This document shows, piece after piece, positions 1-12,097 of a stretch of DNA of 64,000 nt (positions within the stretch are counted from its first letter, which is position 1; every line of letters begins with the position of its first letter). The position numbers and the translations under genes are program-made. Source of the DNA: Gamsiella multidivaricata (Eukaryota; Mortierellomycota; Mortierellomycetes; Mortierellales; Mortierellaceae); contig NW_026251789.1 in the NCBI RefSeq assembly GCF_025024155.1, forward strand, positions 62,001 through 126,000, read 5' to 3'. The notes beneath the pieces are model-generated. The model did not search any database. It was not told the origin of the DNA and was given only the letters and a program-made list of their open reading frames with translations.

Positions 1-1867
1 TCTGAAGTGCGATTCCTGCCCGATTCGTCCTGAGCAGCCCTTGAATTAATGGCAGCATCTTGTCTTGAAGGTCGCGCTCAAGCTCGACCTGCTTTGACAG
101 GAGCGGGTTGATGCCTCGGTTGAAGTTGGGTTTCGTGAATTTTGTGTTGGTAGTATCGACTTTTCCAAGGTCTGTCAATAGAGTGGCAACATCCAGCTTT
201 CCGATTCGCGCACGAAAGTCGTTCAGCAGCAGGTTCACAAGGTCACTTTCCATCATCTTCCCAATCATTTTCCTCATCTCTGTGAGCTGACCACCAAAGT
301 GAACAAGAGCCAACACGCCACGAATGTCCAGTGACCGTGGTGAAGAGAGGATAGCAGAGGAGGAAGGAATAAGAGCGAGACTCGGGTCGAATCCAGGTGT
401 CGCCTCTAAGTGCTTCATGTCTCCATCTATGAGGACTCTTTGAGCGCCATCAATGAGATCCAGTGCACCAAAGTAGTTACCATTACCAAGTAGGACTTGA
501 ATCATTGGTTGCGTCGATCGAATTTCTTTGACCATGCGAATCCCGTTGTGCAATAAGCCAAGGTTCCTCCTGCGTCTTTTGAGACGAACGACCTCCAGTC
601 CCTGTTTAGATTGCGTGTTATCGATTCTTGCCAATTGCGCTCGAAGGACGTGGATTTGGGATACGCACTCCAATGTCTGGGAATGCAGTGCCTGAAGGTT
701 GGAAAGCGCCTCGAAGAACGAAGTCGATCGCCGTGAAATCTCGGTCATCAAGTGAATTTCGACTGTGTCAAGATAATGGGACAATTTCTCCTGAAGGATG
801 CTGTTGGTCACGATTGACGTGGTATTATTCTTTGCATCCGATGGTCCAGTTTGCTCGCAGACAAGGTCGAATGTTCTTGGGTTCTCAAAGTTAAAGTTTG
901 GATCGAAAAAGATGGACGGCACCGTGTCAAGCGCAGGTGTGTCAGGCAGAGAGGGCTTCATCGGCACTGGTTCCTTAGTCTCGGGCATATCGGGTACTGA
1001 ATATGGATTGCGCGCGCTCTCGGTCCTGTCCATGACCATTGCTGACGATTGTGTTAAGGGCGGGCTCATTATCTGTGGTTGTAGTTGACTCGCCAATGAC
1101 TCGAAAGACGATTCAAAAGGTGAGCGGGGAGAGTGTGCGTTTGCTCCATCTGATGGCCTGACTCCTGCTCTGTTATTCTGGTATCTTTCAAACACGGGCG
1201 TGATGTGTTTTATGTAGCTGTCGAATTCCGATGCCTTTACTTTGCGGATCGGGACTGGTGTCACTGGGGGTATATCGGTTTTGGTTGGCTTTGCAGTTGA
1301 TGAAGGTCGCTTCGTTGGGTTGTTCAGAACCCCAGAGATGGCTAGTTCCACAAAGCAAAGAGTCCCAAGTATGAAGGCGTTAGCGCTATACTATCTGCAA
1401 GTAAAAGTCATCTGAGATCGGTTCTAAACCCGGAACATACCATTGAATCCGATATCTGCCCTTGTCCATGGCTGTGAACTAAGAAACAAAATAGTATAAA
1501 GAAACTTGCGTCAGTACTATAGTGGGGGAGGGGGGGACACCAGATCAACACCACCAGCTTTTTGATCCACATACGCTTCAGAGAGAGTGCTGTAACTTGA
1601 GGCTGTGCTGTCTCGTCGTGAGGTATGGTGTGGACGGATAAAAGGTCGGGAGGAGCCTGTGGCGAGGGACGATACAGGCGTCGAGGAAGACGAAGAAGTT
1701 GAGGACGAGGTGGTGGATCCGTGAAGGCGCCTGGAGGCAATTGGGTCGAGACTAGACTCAGTCTGAGGATATCCATTGCGATTATAAGGACGGGAACCGT
1801 TGCTGAAGCCAAGTCCGAGTCCAGCAGTGCCATTGCCGTTGGGTGGAGCAGCTGAGTCGTGCTGCAT
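1..1867 (-). CDS. vps54: Vps54, GARP tethering complex subunit (C-terminal part outside window)
   Basis: Vps54 is a subunit of the Golgi-associated retrograde protein complex, which tethers endosome-derived vesicles at the trans-Golgi. The first exon starts at ATG 1867 and encodes a Ser/Pro-rich disordered leader. A short exon then ends at a GTATGT donor at 1440, and the next exon opens after a TTGCAG acceptor at 1395. From there one frame runs open to base 1. It contains the Vps54 N-terminal signature: FDPNFNFENPRTFDLV, then a coiled-coil stretch (LQALHSQTLECVSQI), then VVRLKRRRNLGLLHNG and NYFGALDLID. All of these match the exocyst-like N domain of the family. The C-terminal Vps54 domain is missing because the gene leaves the window. 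The exact splice of the leader exon (around 1460-1520) is less certain than the rest. The gene diverges from pep12, another endosome/Golgi gene. Confidence 0.9.
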
Positions 1868-2341
1868 TCTGTGCGAGGAGTGATGGAAAAGGTGCTTGTG
1901 GTCAGTTGAGAAAGCGAAATGTGCTGCTGGTCAAGGACGATGACGCGTGCTAGTCCCGACAGTGGAGATGAAAGGAAGGAGGAGGAGAGGGCTCAATGGC
2001 GGGTGGAGTCGATGGGTGATGGTTCTGTGTCAACCCTCCTGAGCCAGCAGGGAGAAAGGAACGTCACTTTCCAGCGCGCAGAATGTGTGTCCCTCTTCCT
2101 CCCCTCGGTCGCCAATTGCCAATTGCCCTCCCAAAGGCCCTTATTTTTTCTCTTTACAACTGCTGCTGCTGTTCCTTTTGTTGTTGTTGTTGTGCAACTT
2201 CAACCAATATCCGCCCTCTTTACTTTACTCTCTCCTCTTTACTTCACCGTGCTCCCTCCCTCCCTCCCTTTGATACCCCACTCACTCATCCCTATACCAC
2301 AGATCCCCTGATCTGCACCCGAGAAGATAAAAAAAAAATAG
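1868..2341. promoter_or_regulatory. shared upstream region of vps54 and pep12
   Basis: This interval of about 470 bp lies between two divergently transcribed genes, so it must hold both promoters. It is pyrimidine-rich on the + strand towards pep12 (about 2140-2290), with TG/CTG triplet runs near 2160-2195. No TATA box or other site could be assigned with confidence. Confidence 0.4.
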
Positions 2342-3951
2342 ATGTCTTTTGCTGATTTGGAACGAGGCGAGGGCGGGGGACACAACCGAGGTCGTGTCTC
2401 AGGCGGCCCTAATCTAATGGATCGCAGCAGCCTCAGCTCCAATGCCGGTGGCCATGGCAATGCCAAACGATGGAACCAAGGAGGACCAGACCTTGGAGAT
2501 GGTAACATAGCACTTTGAATCCCCTCCCCCCTGCAACACGCTGCGTGCCCAATTGCATACCCCAATTGGATATATTCTCCATTATCAGTTCCCAGTTGCA
2601 TTTCAACTTCCACTATTTTGCACCTGGCTTCCTCTCTGTGCCTGAATCTCCAGTGCCCCTCATCCTCTGTCCATCTTTAGCTTACTCAGCTTACTCCCTC
2701 TCTATTTCTTTCTCTCTATCTCTCGCGTTTTGCACCTAATATTCTAGTGAGCGTGCATGCGTTTCAAGCAAAGATCAATCACATCTCGCAGCAGGTCTTC
2801 CGCATCTCCTCCAATGTCTCGTCAATACAGCGCCTTGTCGGCTATCTCGGTACAACCAAAGATTCGCAGGATGTCAGGACAAAACTGTATGTCAGACTTA
2901 CCATGCATCCTGAACTTATGCTCATATTTATAATGGCCAAAGTGATGTGTACGATGGTGCTGCAAAGACATCATGGAAACCTAACACCCTTTTCTGGTGT
3001 TTGTATCGACGTGTATAGACAAGACGTGACAGAACAGACCCGCAACCTTGTGCGTGACACCAGCCAAGACATCAAGGATCTGACCAAATTCGATGCGGCT
3101 GGTGTAAGATCTAATAGCTACGCCGTTGAAGATGTCGTACCCCACGAATGAGAAACAAATGTTTTAGAGGTTTAACTCTGTCTTTTTTTGCTTCGCCCAC
3201 CGTAGAAAAAACTGGAGACCCAAAAGGTCTCAAAGGACTTTTCAAAAATCCTGGTCGAGTTCCAAAAGATTCAAAGAGTCTCGGCAGAGAAGCAACGCGA
3301 CTTTGTGTTCAAGGCGCGTCAAGTGGGCTCACGCAATAGCTATTCGTAAGTTTATGAAGTCTTCTCCCTCATACTTTATGCATCCCATCGTTTCTGCAAT
3401 CAGAAAAAAAAAAAAAAAAAAAAAAAGAAGTGATAACCAATGCCTTTGTGATCTATGTTTTTGCGCTTAGTAGCGAGACGGAGGAGGAGGTTAATCAAGG
3501 TGGGGAACAGCCGTTGCTCAACAATGATCAAAGGCGCATGCAACTGCTTGTCGTCGACAATGAACTGGAGTATAACGAGTCCATGATTACGCAGCGTGAG
3601 GGAGAGATCCTGGAGATCGAGCAAGGAATTACAGAGCTGAATGAGATCTTCCGTGATCTCGGTACCATGGTCCATGAACAGGGCAACATGTTGGGTAAGC
3701 TGACTTTTATGCATCCCCGCATTTATTTTTCTATATTGCGCTTACCTATAGCAGTATTAATTAAAATCCGTCCTCAAACATCCTTAGATTCAATCGAGTC
3801 CAATGTCACGTCGGTCAGTATGACTACACAAACAGCAGCAGAGGAACTGACGGTCGCAGCGAAGCATCAAAAGGAGGCACAGAGCAAGTCGTGCTACCTG
3901 CTACTTATTGCCGCCATTGTAGCCGGTATTATCATCCTCGCCATCTCTTAG
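2342..3951 (+). CDS. pep12: Endosomal Qa-SNARE, Pep12 / syntaxin-7 type
   Basis: This is a t-SNARE for fusion at the late endosome/prevacuole. Six exons join in frame: 2342-2501, 2748-2886, 3019-3103, 3206-3345, 3471-3694 and 3788-3951. They give 303 residues, the usual syntaxin length. The N-terminus is a short Gly-rich leader. An Habc-like three-helix region follows (FQAKINHISQQVFRISSNV to KILVEFQKIQRVSAEKQRDF). The SNARE helix holds the Qa zero-layer glutamine in ITELNEIFRDLGTMVHEQG. The C-terminal membrane anchor (CYLLLIAAIVAGIIILAIS) ends right at the stop. Every junction has GT-AG borders and keeps phase. The likeness to syntaxin 7/Pep12 (MVHEQG..LDSIESNV) is stronger than to Sso or Tlg2 types. 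The fourth intron carries a 23-base A run. Confidence 0.93.
3404..3426 (+). repeat. poly-A tract inside a pep12 intron
   Basis: An uninterrupted run of 23 A lies in the intron 3346-3470. No duplicated flank or element sequence was found beside it, so it is recorded as a simple repeat rather than a retroposon tail. Confidence 0.8.
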
Positions 3952-4138
3952 ATACCAGCCAAGTCTACGCCAGGATTACTTTGGCGCAAGATCTCTTTCC
4001 GTCGCTCCAGTGATCCCACTGTTGTTGCTCCGAAGAACCAGCCTATATGAAAGTAAAACATTGGACAATCGTTATTTATTGTTACAAGTAAAATTACTCT
4101 TGCAAAGAATACAAAAGGTTCTTGTAATATGAAGGGGC

Positions 4139-5618
4139 TCATGGAGTCGGTTTTTGAAGCACGACTGGTGGCACCTCCTCTTTGGATTCGGGCGCTTCTT
4201 TCTTTGGCTCTAGCGGATCAAGCAAGACTAGATCAATAGCAACCTTGACTGGAAAGTGGTCTGAAAAGTCGTCAAAGACTTCGCGTCCAAGCACGAGATT
4301 GGGCGAACGCACCTTGAGCACCGTCTGCACGATAGTGTTCATACCACTACTGTGTGACTTGTCGACAAACACAAAATCGAGGTAGTCGCCGTCCTTCCTC
4401 TCGGGATAGCTATTATGCGCAATGGAGTTCTAAGACCAAAGGTCCCGGTTCGTAATGAGAAGAAGTTAGTGTTAGTTGTATTGCGCCGGTTCGTTTTTTG
4501 TTCAGAAAGAGCGCTTCTTCTTTGCTGGTTCTTTAATGGTTTACCTCAATCGGGTCCCAGGTGGACGCATGCCCGTCGTACACATCGGGTGGATGAACAC
4601 CCAGTCGTTCTACAAGACTGTTGTTGAATTCAGGGCTATCTCTCTGGACGTTAAAGGCTCCCGCCACTACGATCAGTTCGTTAGACGGGATCTGGCGGCT
4701 GTCAATGAACTTTCGCCAAGCAGCCATGTTTTGAGCTCTGTATAGAGTTGCTTCGCCTGCGTAGCAGTTGACATCGTCATTTTACATATGTGTCGCAAAG
4801 ACGTGCAGATTCATGCCCTCGTAGTCGACCACCACATAGACAAATCCTTTATTGGCGAGTCTGGAAGGCATTAAAAAAAAAAACCTACCCGGAGCAGTAG
4901 ACAAGAAATAAAGGTATTAGAGAAATATAGAAACAGGGGAGCGCGTGTTCTTCTCGCTTAATACGTTATAGATTTACCTGTCTACACCGCATCCACCAGG
5001 AAAGACGTATTGGTGCTTTTGCTTGATGGGGCACTTACTTATGACGACTACGCCCCCATTCTTCAATTGGAACGAAGAGAAGCTATCCAATGTAGAGTCC
5101 TACTCCGAAGTTGTGATACGAGTCTTCAATTCCATGGAAAGCCAAAGCGACAAGGATAACAAAAATAAGAACGAGACCCTTCTTAGTATGCCAACCTTAT
5201 AATTAACAGAACCCCCCAGTAGGCAGCAAAATAGACGCTTCACTTACATTGGTTTTTGAGTCCGTCGCGCAGAATGCTACAAGGAGTAGCAGCAAAGCAT
5301 TCCTCGAAGACCACCACATCAAAGCCCTTGATATAATCCGAGCCGACGATATGAGTTCCTATGTAAAGGAAAATAAAGTGAGCCCATGAACGATGTGAGG
5401 ATGAAGCCCATGTGAAATCACAGATCGACACCGCGCGACGCGTCAAATCGAAAATACATACTTTGTCCCCAATTCGGTATTTCTGTTAAAAAGTACACGT
5501 TATTTGTCAGGACGTTCAGCGTAACGTTCCTGGATTTGACCTGTGATGGAGTTGTTATCAGTATGGAAGGGAGTATCGTCATAGGCCATAGGGCGAACAT
5601 AGTGAAGCGCGACTTCAT
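4139..5618 (-). pseudogene. Sphingomyelinase C-like secreted phosphodiesterase, broken
   Basis: The frame pieces match the neutral, bacterial-type sphingomyelinase family (DNase I-like metal phosphodiesterase fold), which cleaves sphingomyelin to ceramide and phosphocholine. Landmarks run in order on the minus strand: a hydrophobic start at 5618, NVLTNNVYFL, FDVVVFEECF, KNGGVVVISKCPI, VVDYEGMNLHVFATH, YDGHASTWDP, YLDFVFVDK and the C-terminal FSDHFPV. Several splice sites look sound, for example acceptors at about 5360 and 4431. However, two in-frame stops fall inside conserved blocks: TAG at 5102-5100 and TAA at 4784-4782. The conserved aspartate of the G-D-x-N metal-site motif is also replaced by alanine (GAFNV, about 4655). 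Very short extra introns could explain one stop but not both the stops and the lost aspartate. A dead or dying copy is therefore the best reading. Sequencing error is the main alternative. Confidence 0.65.
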
Positions 5619-5941
5619 GGTCTGTAGTGAGAGAGTGAAATCGAAACTGGGTTGATGACTGGAGTAGAATACGAGAATGAGAGAGAAGGCCAAGAAGGAA
5701 AGCGAAACGCAAAAACTTTAAAGGAAGAGAAAAGAGTGCTGAATTACGATCCGAAAAGAAGAATGCTCAAGTGCAAAATCCAGAACGCTGGTATGGAATG
5801 AATCTCATGGCATGTAGAGTAAGGAGGTTGCCAGCGACGAGTGTTTATTGAGGCGTCAATAGTATCTACAACACGGGTCTATGTGAAATGATAAAGTACA
5901 AGTTTACAAATGAAAATGAAACAACAAAGAGCAACCTAATG

Positions 5942-7754
5942 TTACATGGTTCCGATGCCCTGCAGATCGCGCTTGAAAGATTGGACAAGCGGACGGGAGC
6001 ATCCTCTTGGCCACCGGTAGTTGCTCCCGAATATCCTCTCAAGTGCAGGAGCATAATCCGAAAAGTACGTGTAGTCCTTCTGCTTCGCCTGATCGAGGCC
6101 ATCACCTGTCCACTTCAACTTTGGGTGATCTAAGTGGTACATAAAGTGATCTCTCAAAACCAGAAACTTGAACCCAATCGCGTTCATAAGAAGCGCATGG
6201 CTCTGCTTGTCCCCGCCTTGATTTTTGAATCTTTCATCGTAGTAAGGATGGGGAATGGTGCGCTTGACTATATAGTAGGGCTCCCATTGCGATTCGTAGC
6301 AGACTTCATATGCAGGCGAGTTGCCGAGGAGCGCCGTGTTCGTAAAGATGGAGGTGAACGTGGGTCCGTGTCCTGACCTTGGATCTGTTATGTAAGCCAT
6401 GCCCGACTTCATCAGTGGCTGCAGTTCCTTGATCGTGTCCGGGTACCTGCCTTTATAGTCCTCCTTGATTGCAAGACAGGGAACCACATACGCGACCGGA
6501 TGGGTCGCCTTCTCCAAAAGTGGTACGAGCGTTGTGCGGGCGAAATTGTATAGTTTTGAGGTGGGTACGAAATCGGCATCGATGACATAAATATAATCGG
6601 TAGAGGCGGTTTGAATGCCGACGTTCCTCAGGTGATTAATTGGGTACCGTTTATGAGTGCCGAGGGAGTAATTGGGCTTCACGATAGTCAACGTAGTCGA
6701 GTCATATAATGCCAGTTTGCCAGGGCGCTCAAAGTACTTTCGGAGCTCGACAATGTCCAAATTGGTCGCCAGAAATCTGTCGTAGTTGGTGAATGCAGCT
6801 TCTCGTCAATGGCGTTATCCACAAAGCAATATCGCGTTTTAAAAGAAAATGGAGCATCCACCTTACATCACGACGGATATGGGACCATCCCAGACAACCC
6901 TTGCGTGTTCGAACCGGTCCAAGCGACTGATCGAAAACTGTGCGATCATGGTGACATCCCTATTGGAGAAGGTTCGTTTTGGCCGGATTGTGTGCACGAT
7001 TGCTGGTTCTGTAGTCCAATGCTCTTTGGAACACGCTTGTGAGATAGCATCAATGGCAGAGAGAATACTTTCTATTGGGTTAGGCATAACAATTGAACAA
7101 TGATTATGTAAGTTGCTCAATTGCTTATTATTGGCTGTCGTAATTTGAAATGTGGAAAGGTCGGCACGGATATCAAGGAGCCGGTTTCGCTTTACCTTCG
7201 ACTTCCATCGTCTTTATCTGTTTGCAAGTGAGAGTTCCACGACCGCAGATGTGTTGACCATATCCGAGTATCTGTCTTCGATTATTCTTCATCGTCAGCA
7301 CAGCCTGAACGCCAATTGGCACTTTGATCCGGCCAGGCATTAGCCACGACTCATCCATCATCAGTTCTTCGCCGCTCCAGACACGCCGCATGTCCCATGA
7401 GGAGCAGAGGATATTGTCGATGTCACACAGCTGCACGCGTACATCGTCCTCCGTATTCAGGCCCACATCTGAGGGCGCACCAAAAATGCCTGGTTTTGCA
7501 AGACTTTGCAGTTGTCGCCAGCGGTGTTCGACGGAGCTGTAGTACTGTGTCGTCCTGGAGATGAGCTGGAGGAGGACAAAAGAGGAGATCAGGAGGATCA
7601 GGACGTTCCTTCGAGTGTGCAATCGAAAGTTTGCCCTGAAGCTCCGTAGTCTCCGGTGAAGGAGGAGTCGGATTCTCCTATGACGAGGCCAGTCCATGGA
7701 GAGCATACAGCAGGTGAAAGGTGGATGATGGAATGGTGAAACTGATTGTGGCAT
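5942..7754 (-). CDS. GT49 (LARGE/B4GAT1-like) glycosyltransferase, type II Golgi membrane protein
   Basis: Exons 7754-7196, 7071-6867 and 6776-5942 join in phase to give 532 residues. A basic cytosolic tail (HRRIRLLLHRRLRSFRANF) precedes a single membrane anchor (NVLILLISSFVLLQLIS, about residues 49-65), the type II topology of Golgi transferases. The lumenal part carries the GT49 landmarks: VVWDGPISV, the RYPINHLRNVGIQTA block, the metal/nucleotide-sugar binding DxD as YVIDADFVP, then GGDKQSHALLMNAIGFKF and FMYHLDHPK. In animals this family adds glucuronate to glycans such as matriglycan. The donor and acceptor in this fungus are unknown. The acceptor used for exon 3 (after CGACAG at 6777) restores the frame exactly. 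The gene diverges from vps1. Confidence 0.87.
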
Positions 7755-8262
7755 GTGAGAAATGGAAGTTTTCTTATGTCTGTGTAACCGAAATAAGGTT
7801 ATCTTTCCAGGGGTCCTCCTTGTCTCTCACGTGGATTACAGATGCGATCCTCCCCCGCCTTTTTGTTGCAAGAACCTCCATGCCGCAGACGGGCTCAGGT
7901 CCAGCGCGGCTTTGGCGGGATATGCCTCTGAACAAGAATGCACAATTGCGCGAACTTGTCACTGGGGACACAGAGGGCTTTCTCCGCGCTCGTATGGTTG
8001 ACCTTTCCTCCAATGGAGTCCTATTCCACTCTCTTTCTCCTTGGGTCTTTCGCAGGAAAATTGTCTTGGCACTCACACAAGAGAATAGACACAGTACTTC
8101 AATACCTTTTCTTTCACATCTAGTCTCTTTTCTCTTCATTCTTTCATTCTTTCCTTTTCTGTCATCCGCTCTTTGCCAAGTCAGAAAGGACCACCGACCG
8201 AAACAAAAGAGAAACGTCCTTTACTATCCTTGTTCGACTCTGTTTGTGCATCGAAACACACC
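7755..8262. promoter_or_regulatory. shared upstream region of the GT49 gene and vps1
   Basis: This is about 500 bp between divergent starts. The half next to vps1 (8100-8180) is a CT-rich tract typical of fungal leader regions. No conserved element could be named. The open frames in it have no family features. Confidence 0.35.
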
Positions 8263-11200
8263 ATGGACGCAACACTCATCAGGACCATTAACAAGCTGCA
8301 GGATGCCTTCTCAACTGTCGGTGTCCACAACCCAGTTGACTTGCCACAGATCGTCGTCATCGGCTCTCAATCCTCTGGAAAGAGCTCCGTTCTCGAAAAC
8401 ATTGTTGGACGCGACTTCTTGCCCCGCGGCTCTGGCATTGTGACACGCCGCCCATTGGTATGTTGACCCTCTCCTCTGCTGTGTCCATGCCAGTTCTCAC
8501 GCTGTACTGGAATGGCTCTCATCCGCTCGCTATACTCATCAATCCAACGGCACTTTATGCTCTAGGTCCTACAACTGATCAACCGGCCCTCGGGCAATGC
8601 CAGCGCAGAGGAAGGAGACAAGGAGAATGGCAAGTTCATATTTACTGGCTACCCTTCAGTTGCTGTTCAGCAGGGATATGTCAACAGAGCGCTATCACAG
8701 GCTTTCAGAGTCGCGACTGTGCCTGGATTCATGTGATTCAACCCTATCACGCATGCCATCTCGAACGTTGATCCCCTGAGCTTGAATGGAATGGAAGATA
8801 TAGGGGGACCAGGCGACTACCTACCGACGCAGTTTACTTACATCTGCCATATGTATTGGGCAATTGTTCAAATTAGATGTCAAGAGAGACGCTGATGAGG
8901 ACAAGAAGGAAGCTGAGGAATGGGGTGAGTTTTTGCACCAGCCCGGAGTCAAGTATACGGACTTCAACCTGATCCGTGAAGAAATTGTCCGCGACACCGA
9001 AGCCAAGACTGGAAAGAACGCCGGTATGCCTGTTGCTTGCAAATGTGGTGGCAAAATAGATTTTCAAGAAAATCATGAAAGGAGCGGATACTGAATTCTG
9101 ATTTTACCTGTCTTTCGTTTATCATTAGGGATCTCCCCTCTACCTATCAATCTCCGCATCTACTCCCCTCATGTCTTGACCCTCACCCTTGTCGATTTGC
9201 CCGGATTGACCAGGGTATTGCATCCACAATATCATTGTTAAAAAGACTATGAAATAACCCTGCTGTGCCTATCTAACCACTACCAATATATGCCGTGTCT
9301 GAAATGACCATAGTTGCCTGTTGGAGACCAACCAAAGGATATTGAGAAGCAGATTAGGGATATGATCATCAAGTATATCACTAAGCCCAATTCCATTATC
9401 CTCGCGGTGACTGCCGCCAATGTCGACCTCGCCAACTCTGACGGACTTCGCCTGGCCCGTGATGTTGATCCTGAGGGAGCCAGAACCATCGGAGTCTTGA
9501 CTAAAGTTGATTTGATGTAAGCCAACAGGCAATCAAATCATTTCAAGCACTGTGAGGATATTTTACTGCATGGTTCCGATGCTTTTATTAACGCCCAATA
9601 ATGTCTTGATCTTATAGGGACTCAGGCACGGATGTCGTGGATATTTTGGCTGGTCGTATTATCCCTCTTCGTCTTGGCTATGTCCCTGTTGTTAACCGTG
9701 GTCAGCGCGATATCGACACCAAGAAGCCTATCAGCAGATCTTTGGATGCTGAGCGTGCCTTCTTTGAGAATCACGCAGCGTACAAGAGCAAGGCTCAGTA
9801 CTGCGGTACCCCATACCTTGCGAGGAAATTGAATATGGTACGCTGATGCTTTTGGATAGTATTGGGAACATGGGAACGTGGGAACGTGGCGAACCAAGGC
9901 CGGAAGTACTAAATAACAGCATGGGTCCTTTTGTACTAAATAGATTTTGATGCACCATATCCGCAACACATTGCCAGAGATCAAAGCAAAGATTCAGGCT
10001 GCCCTTGCCAAGTACCTTGCTGAGCTCGCCACTCTTGGAGACGGAATGATGGAGGGAGCCGGACAGGCCAATATTGTTCTCAACATCATCACGGAATTTT
10101 GCACAGAGTTCCGCACCATCATCGATGGTAACTCAACCGATCTCTCCTCTTTCGAGCTCTCTGGAGGCGCCCGCATCAGCTTTGTATTCCATGAACTATA
10201 CGCCAACGGAGTCAAATCTCTGGATCCTTTCGACCAGGTTAAGGACCTCGACATCCGTATTATCCTCTACAATTCTTCTGTAAGCACAGGTGTCGATTGC
10301 GAAATGTCCTTCAAAGCTTAAACGAATATTAATGCTGAATACCCCTCTAATCGATTTCGTTGATGTTGATATACATCAACTAGGGTTCATCGCCAGCTCT
10401 GTTTGTCGGCACCACAGCATTCGAAGTCATTATCAAGCAGCAGATCAAGCGCTTGGAGGACCCTAGTTTGCGTTGCGTCAACTTGGTGTTTGATGAATTG
10501 GTTCGCATTTTGACCCAGCTCCTGGCGAAGCAGGTATGAATACATTGTATCAAGTGTTATGGGCGTCAAATTGTTGGATATGACATAAAACATGAGCTAA
10601 CCTTTGCGCTCCCTCTATGAACAGCTCTTCAAGCGATTTCCTCAGCTCAAGGATCGCTTCTACCAGGTTGTCATTAACTTTTTCCGCAAGCAATTGAACC
10701 CCACCAACAAGTTGGTTCAAGATCTGATTGGGTACTGCACGGCTATCAATAACATTTCTGAATGTTCTGTATTTTCTTTTATGTTTGCTAGACTTTAATA
10801 CTTACACCTTTTTTCTTTTCTTTTCTTTCTTTCTTTTTTTTTTTTGCACATGCGCGTAGCATGGAATCAGTTTATATCAACACCGGTCACCCCGATTTCT
10901 TGAACGGACACAAAGCCATGGCTGTCATCAATGAGCGCATGAATCAGGCCAAGAACCCTCAGCCCGTTGATCCTAAGGGCCGTAATTCAGCAATTGCAAA
11001 CTTACCCCCAAGTCTCGAAGCGGAGCCCACAAACAATGGCTTTTTTGGAAGCTTTTTCTCTGGCAAGAAGAAGCGCCCCGGTGTCATGGAGCCCCCACCA
11101 TCTGTCCTTAAGGCCTCCGGAAACCTCTCGGAGCGCGAACAGATCGAGACTGAAGTTATTAGTAAGTGGTCTTTTGTTAATGGCATAGCGAAGTGTAGTG

Positions 11201-11612
11201 CTACTCAGGCTATTTTTACAGAAATACGTATGTTCTAAACGGCCCAACATCTTTTATGACTTTTTTCAGAGCTGCTGATCTCTTCGTATTTCAATATTGT
11301 CAAGCGCACGGTCATTGACACGGTTCCCAAGGCGATCATGCTCAAACTCGTTAATAATGCTAAGGAAGAGCTCCAGCGCGAATTGCTCCAGGAGCTGTAC
11401 AAGGCTGATGTTCTGGACGAGCTACTGAAGGAGAGTGAATTTACACAGAACCGTCGCAAGGAGTGCAAGAAGATGATTGAGGCCTTGCAGAGAGCGGATG
11501 AGATTGTTGGATCAGGCATGTATTTATCTTTATTTCTGATGCTACTGCGATAAATGGTATATGAAACTAACAACGACATTTAATTTACAAATGGATAATA
11601 GTTGCTGGATAG
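8263..11612 (+). CDS. vps1: Vps1, dynamin-like GTPase
   Basis: This is a large GTPase that drives membrane scission in vacuolar sorting, endosome recycling and peroxisome division. The start at 8263 begins the family N-terminus ([16 protein letters not shown]). The G1 P-loop reads [17 protein letters not shown]3 reads LVDLPGLTR (9214) and G4 reads GVLTKVDLM. The middle/stalk domain follows ([20 protein letters not shown] and the 10400-10720 exons). A variable insert ([16 protein letters not shown], about 11035-11080) sits where classical dynamins have a PH domain. The GTPase effector domain is at 11270-11515 ([20 protein letters not shown]). At least eleven exons are needed. Two introns start with GC instead of GT: 8630-8876 (G|GCAAGT) and 11516-11601 (G|GCATGT). 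Both are needed to keep the frame. The last exon adds only a few residues before TAG at 11610. Confidence 0.95.
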
Positions 11613-12097
11613 TTTTGATAAATTTTGCGGATGAGATTTTCAACTCACTCCGATGAACGTGTGTGATCGGGCGCAGCTCTAGAGATATAGGAAGAAAAAA
11701 CCGATCCCACCGATAGTAATAAAAACAGAAAAGAAAAAGGGGAAAGTGCCTGTGCTGAGATCATTGGATGCAACATTAACTGGTATTTGGAAGAAGGAAA
11801 GAGAGAAGGCGTCCCGGGGGGCTATAAAGATGCATATAGATCAAAGAGCAGCGAAAGAGAACGGAACAGAGGATGGAATTGTTGTGTTACAGGCTGTTGT
11901 GGGTCTGTATTTTGGATATACCGTTTAGCCTGATGGGCTTTTGCAAGTCGGCGTAAAAAAAAGAAAAGAAAAAGATCTAGAAAATGCGTCAAGGCTGTTT
12001 AGACAAGGTACAATACAAGACGTTGGCTGCATGGACGCATGGAAAGATGGGGGAATGGGAAAATCCGTGCGACCAGCGATAAGCGGGGGGGCTGATC
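11613..12097. other. no gene seen; convergent 3' flanks
   Basis: This lies between the stop of vps1 and the stop of the small membrane protein on the other strand. It is AG-rich with several A runs (about 11692-11740 and 11955-11975) that could serve as 3' processing signals. The short open frames here have no recognisable features. Confidence 0.5.

Noticed and set aside
3404..3426. Poly-A in a pep12 intron as a retroposon tail
   Set aside because: No duplicated flanks or element sequence sit next to it, and the intron is only 125 nt.
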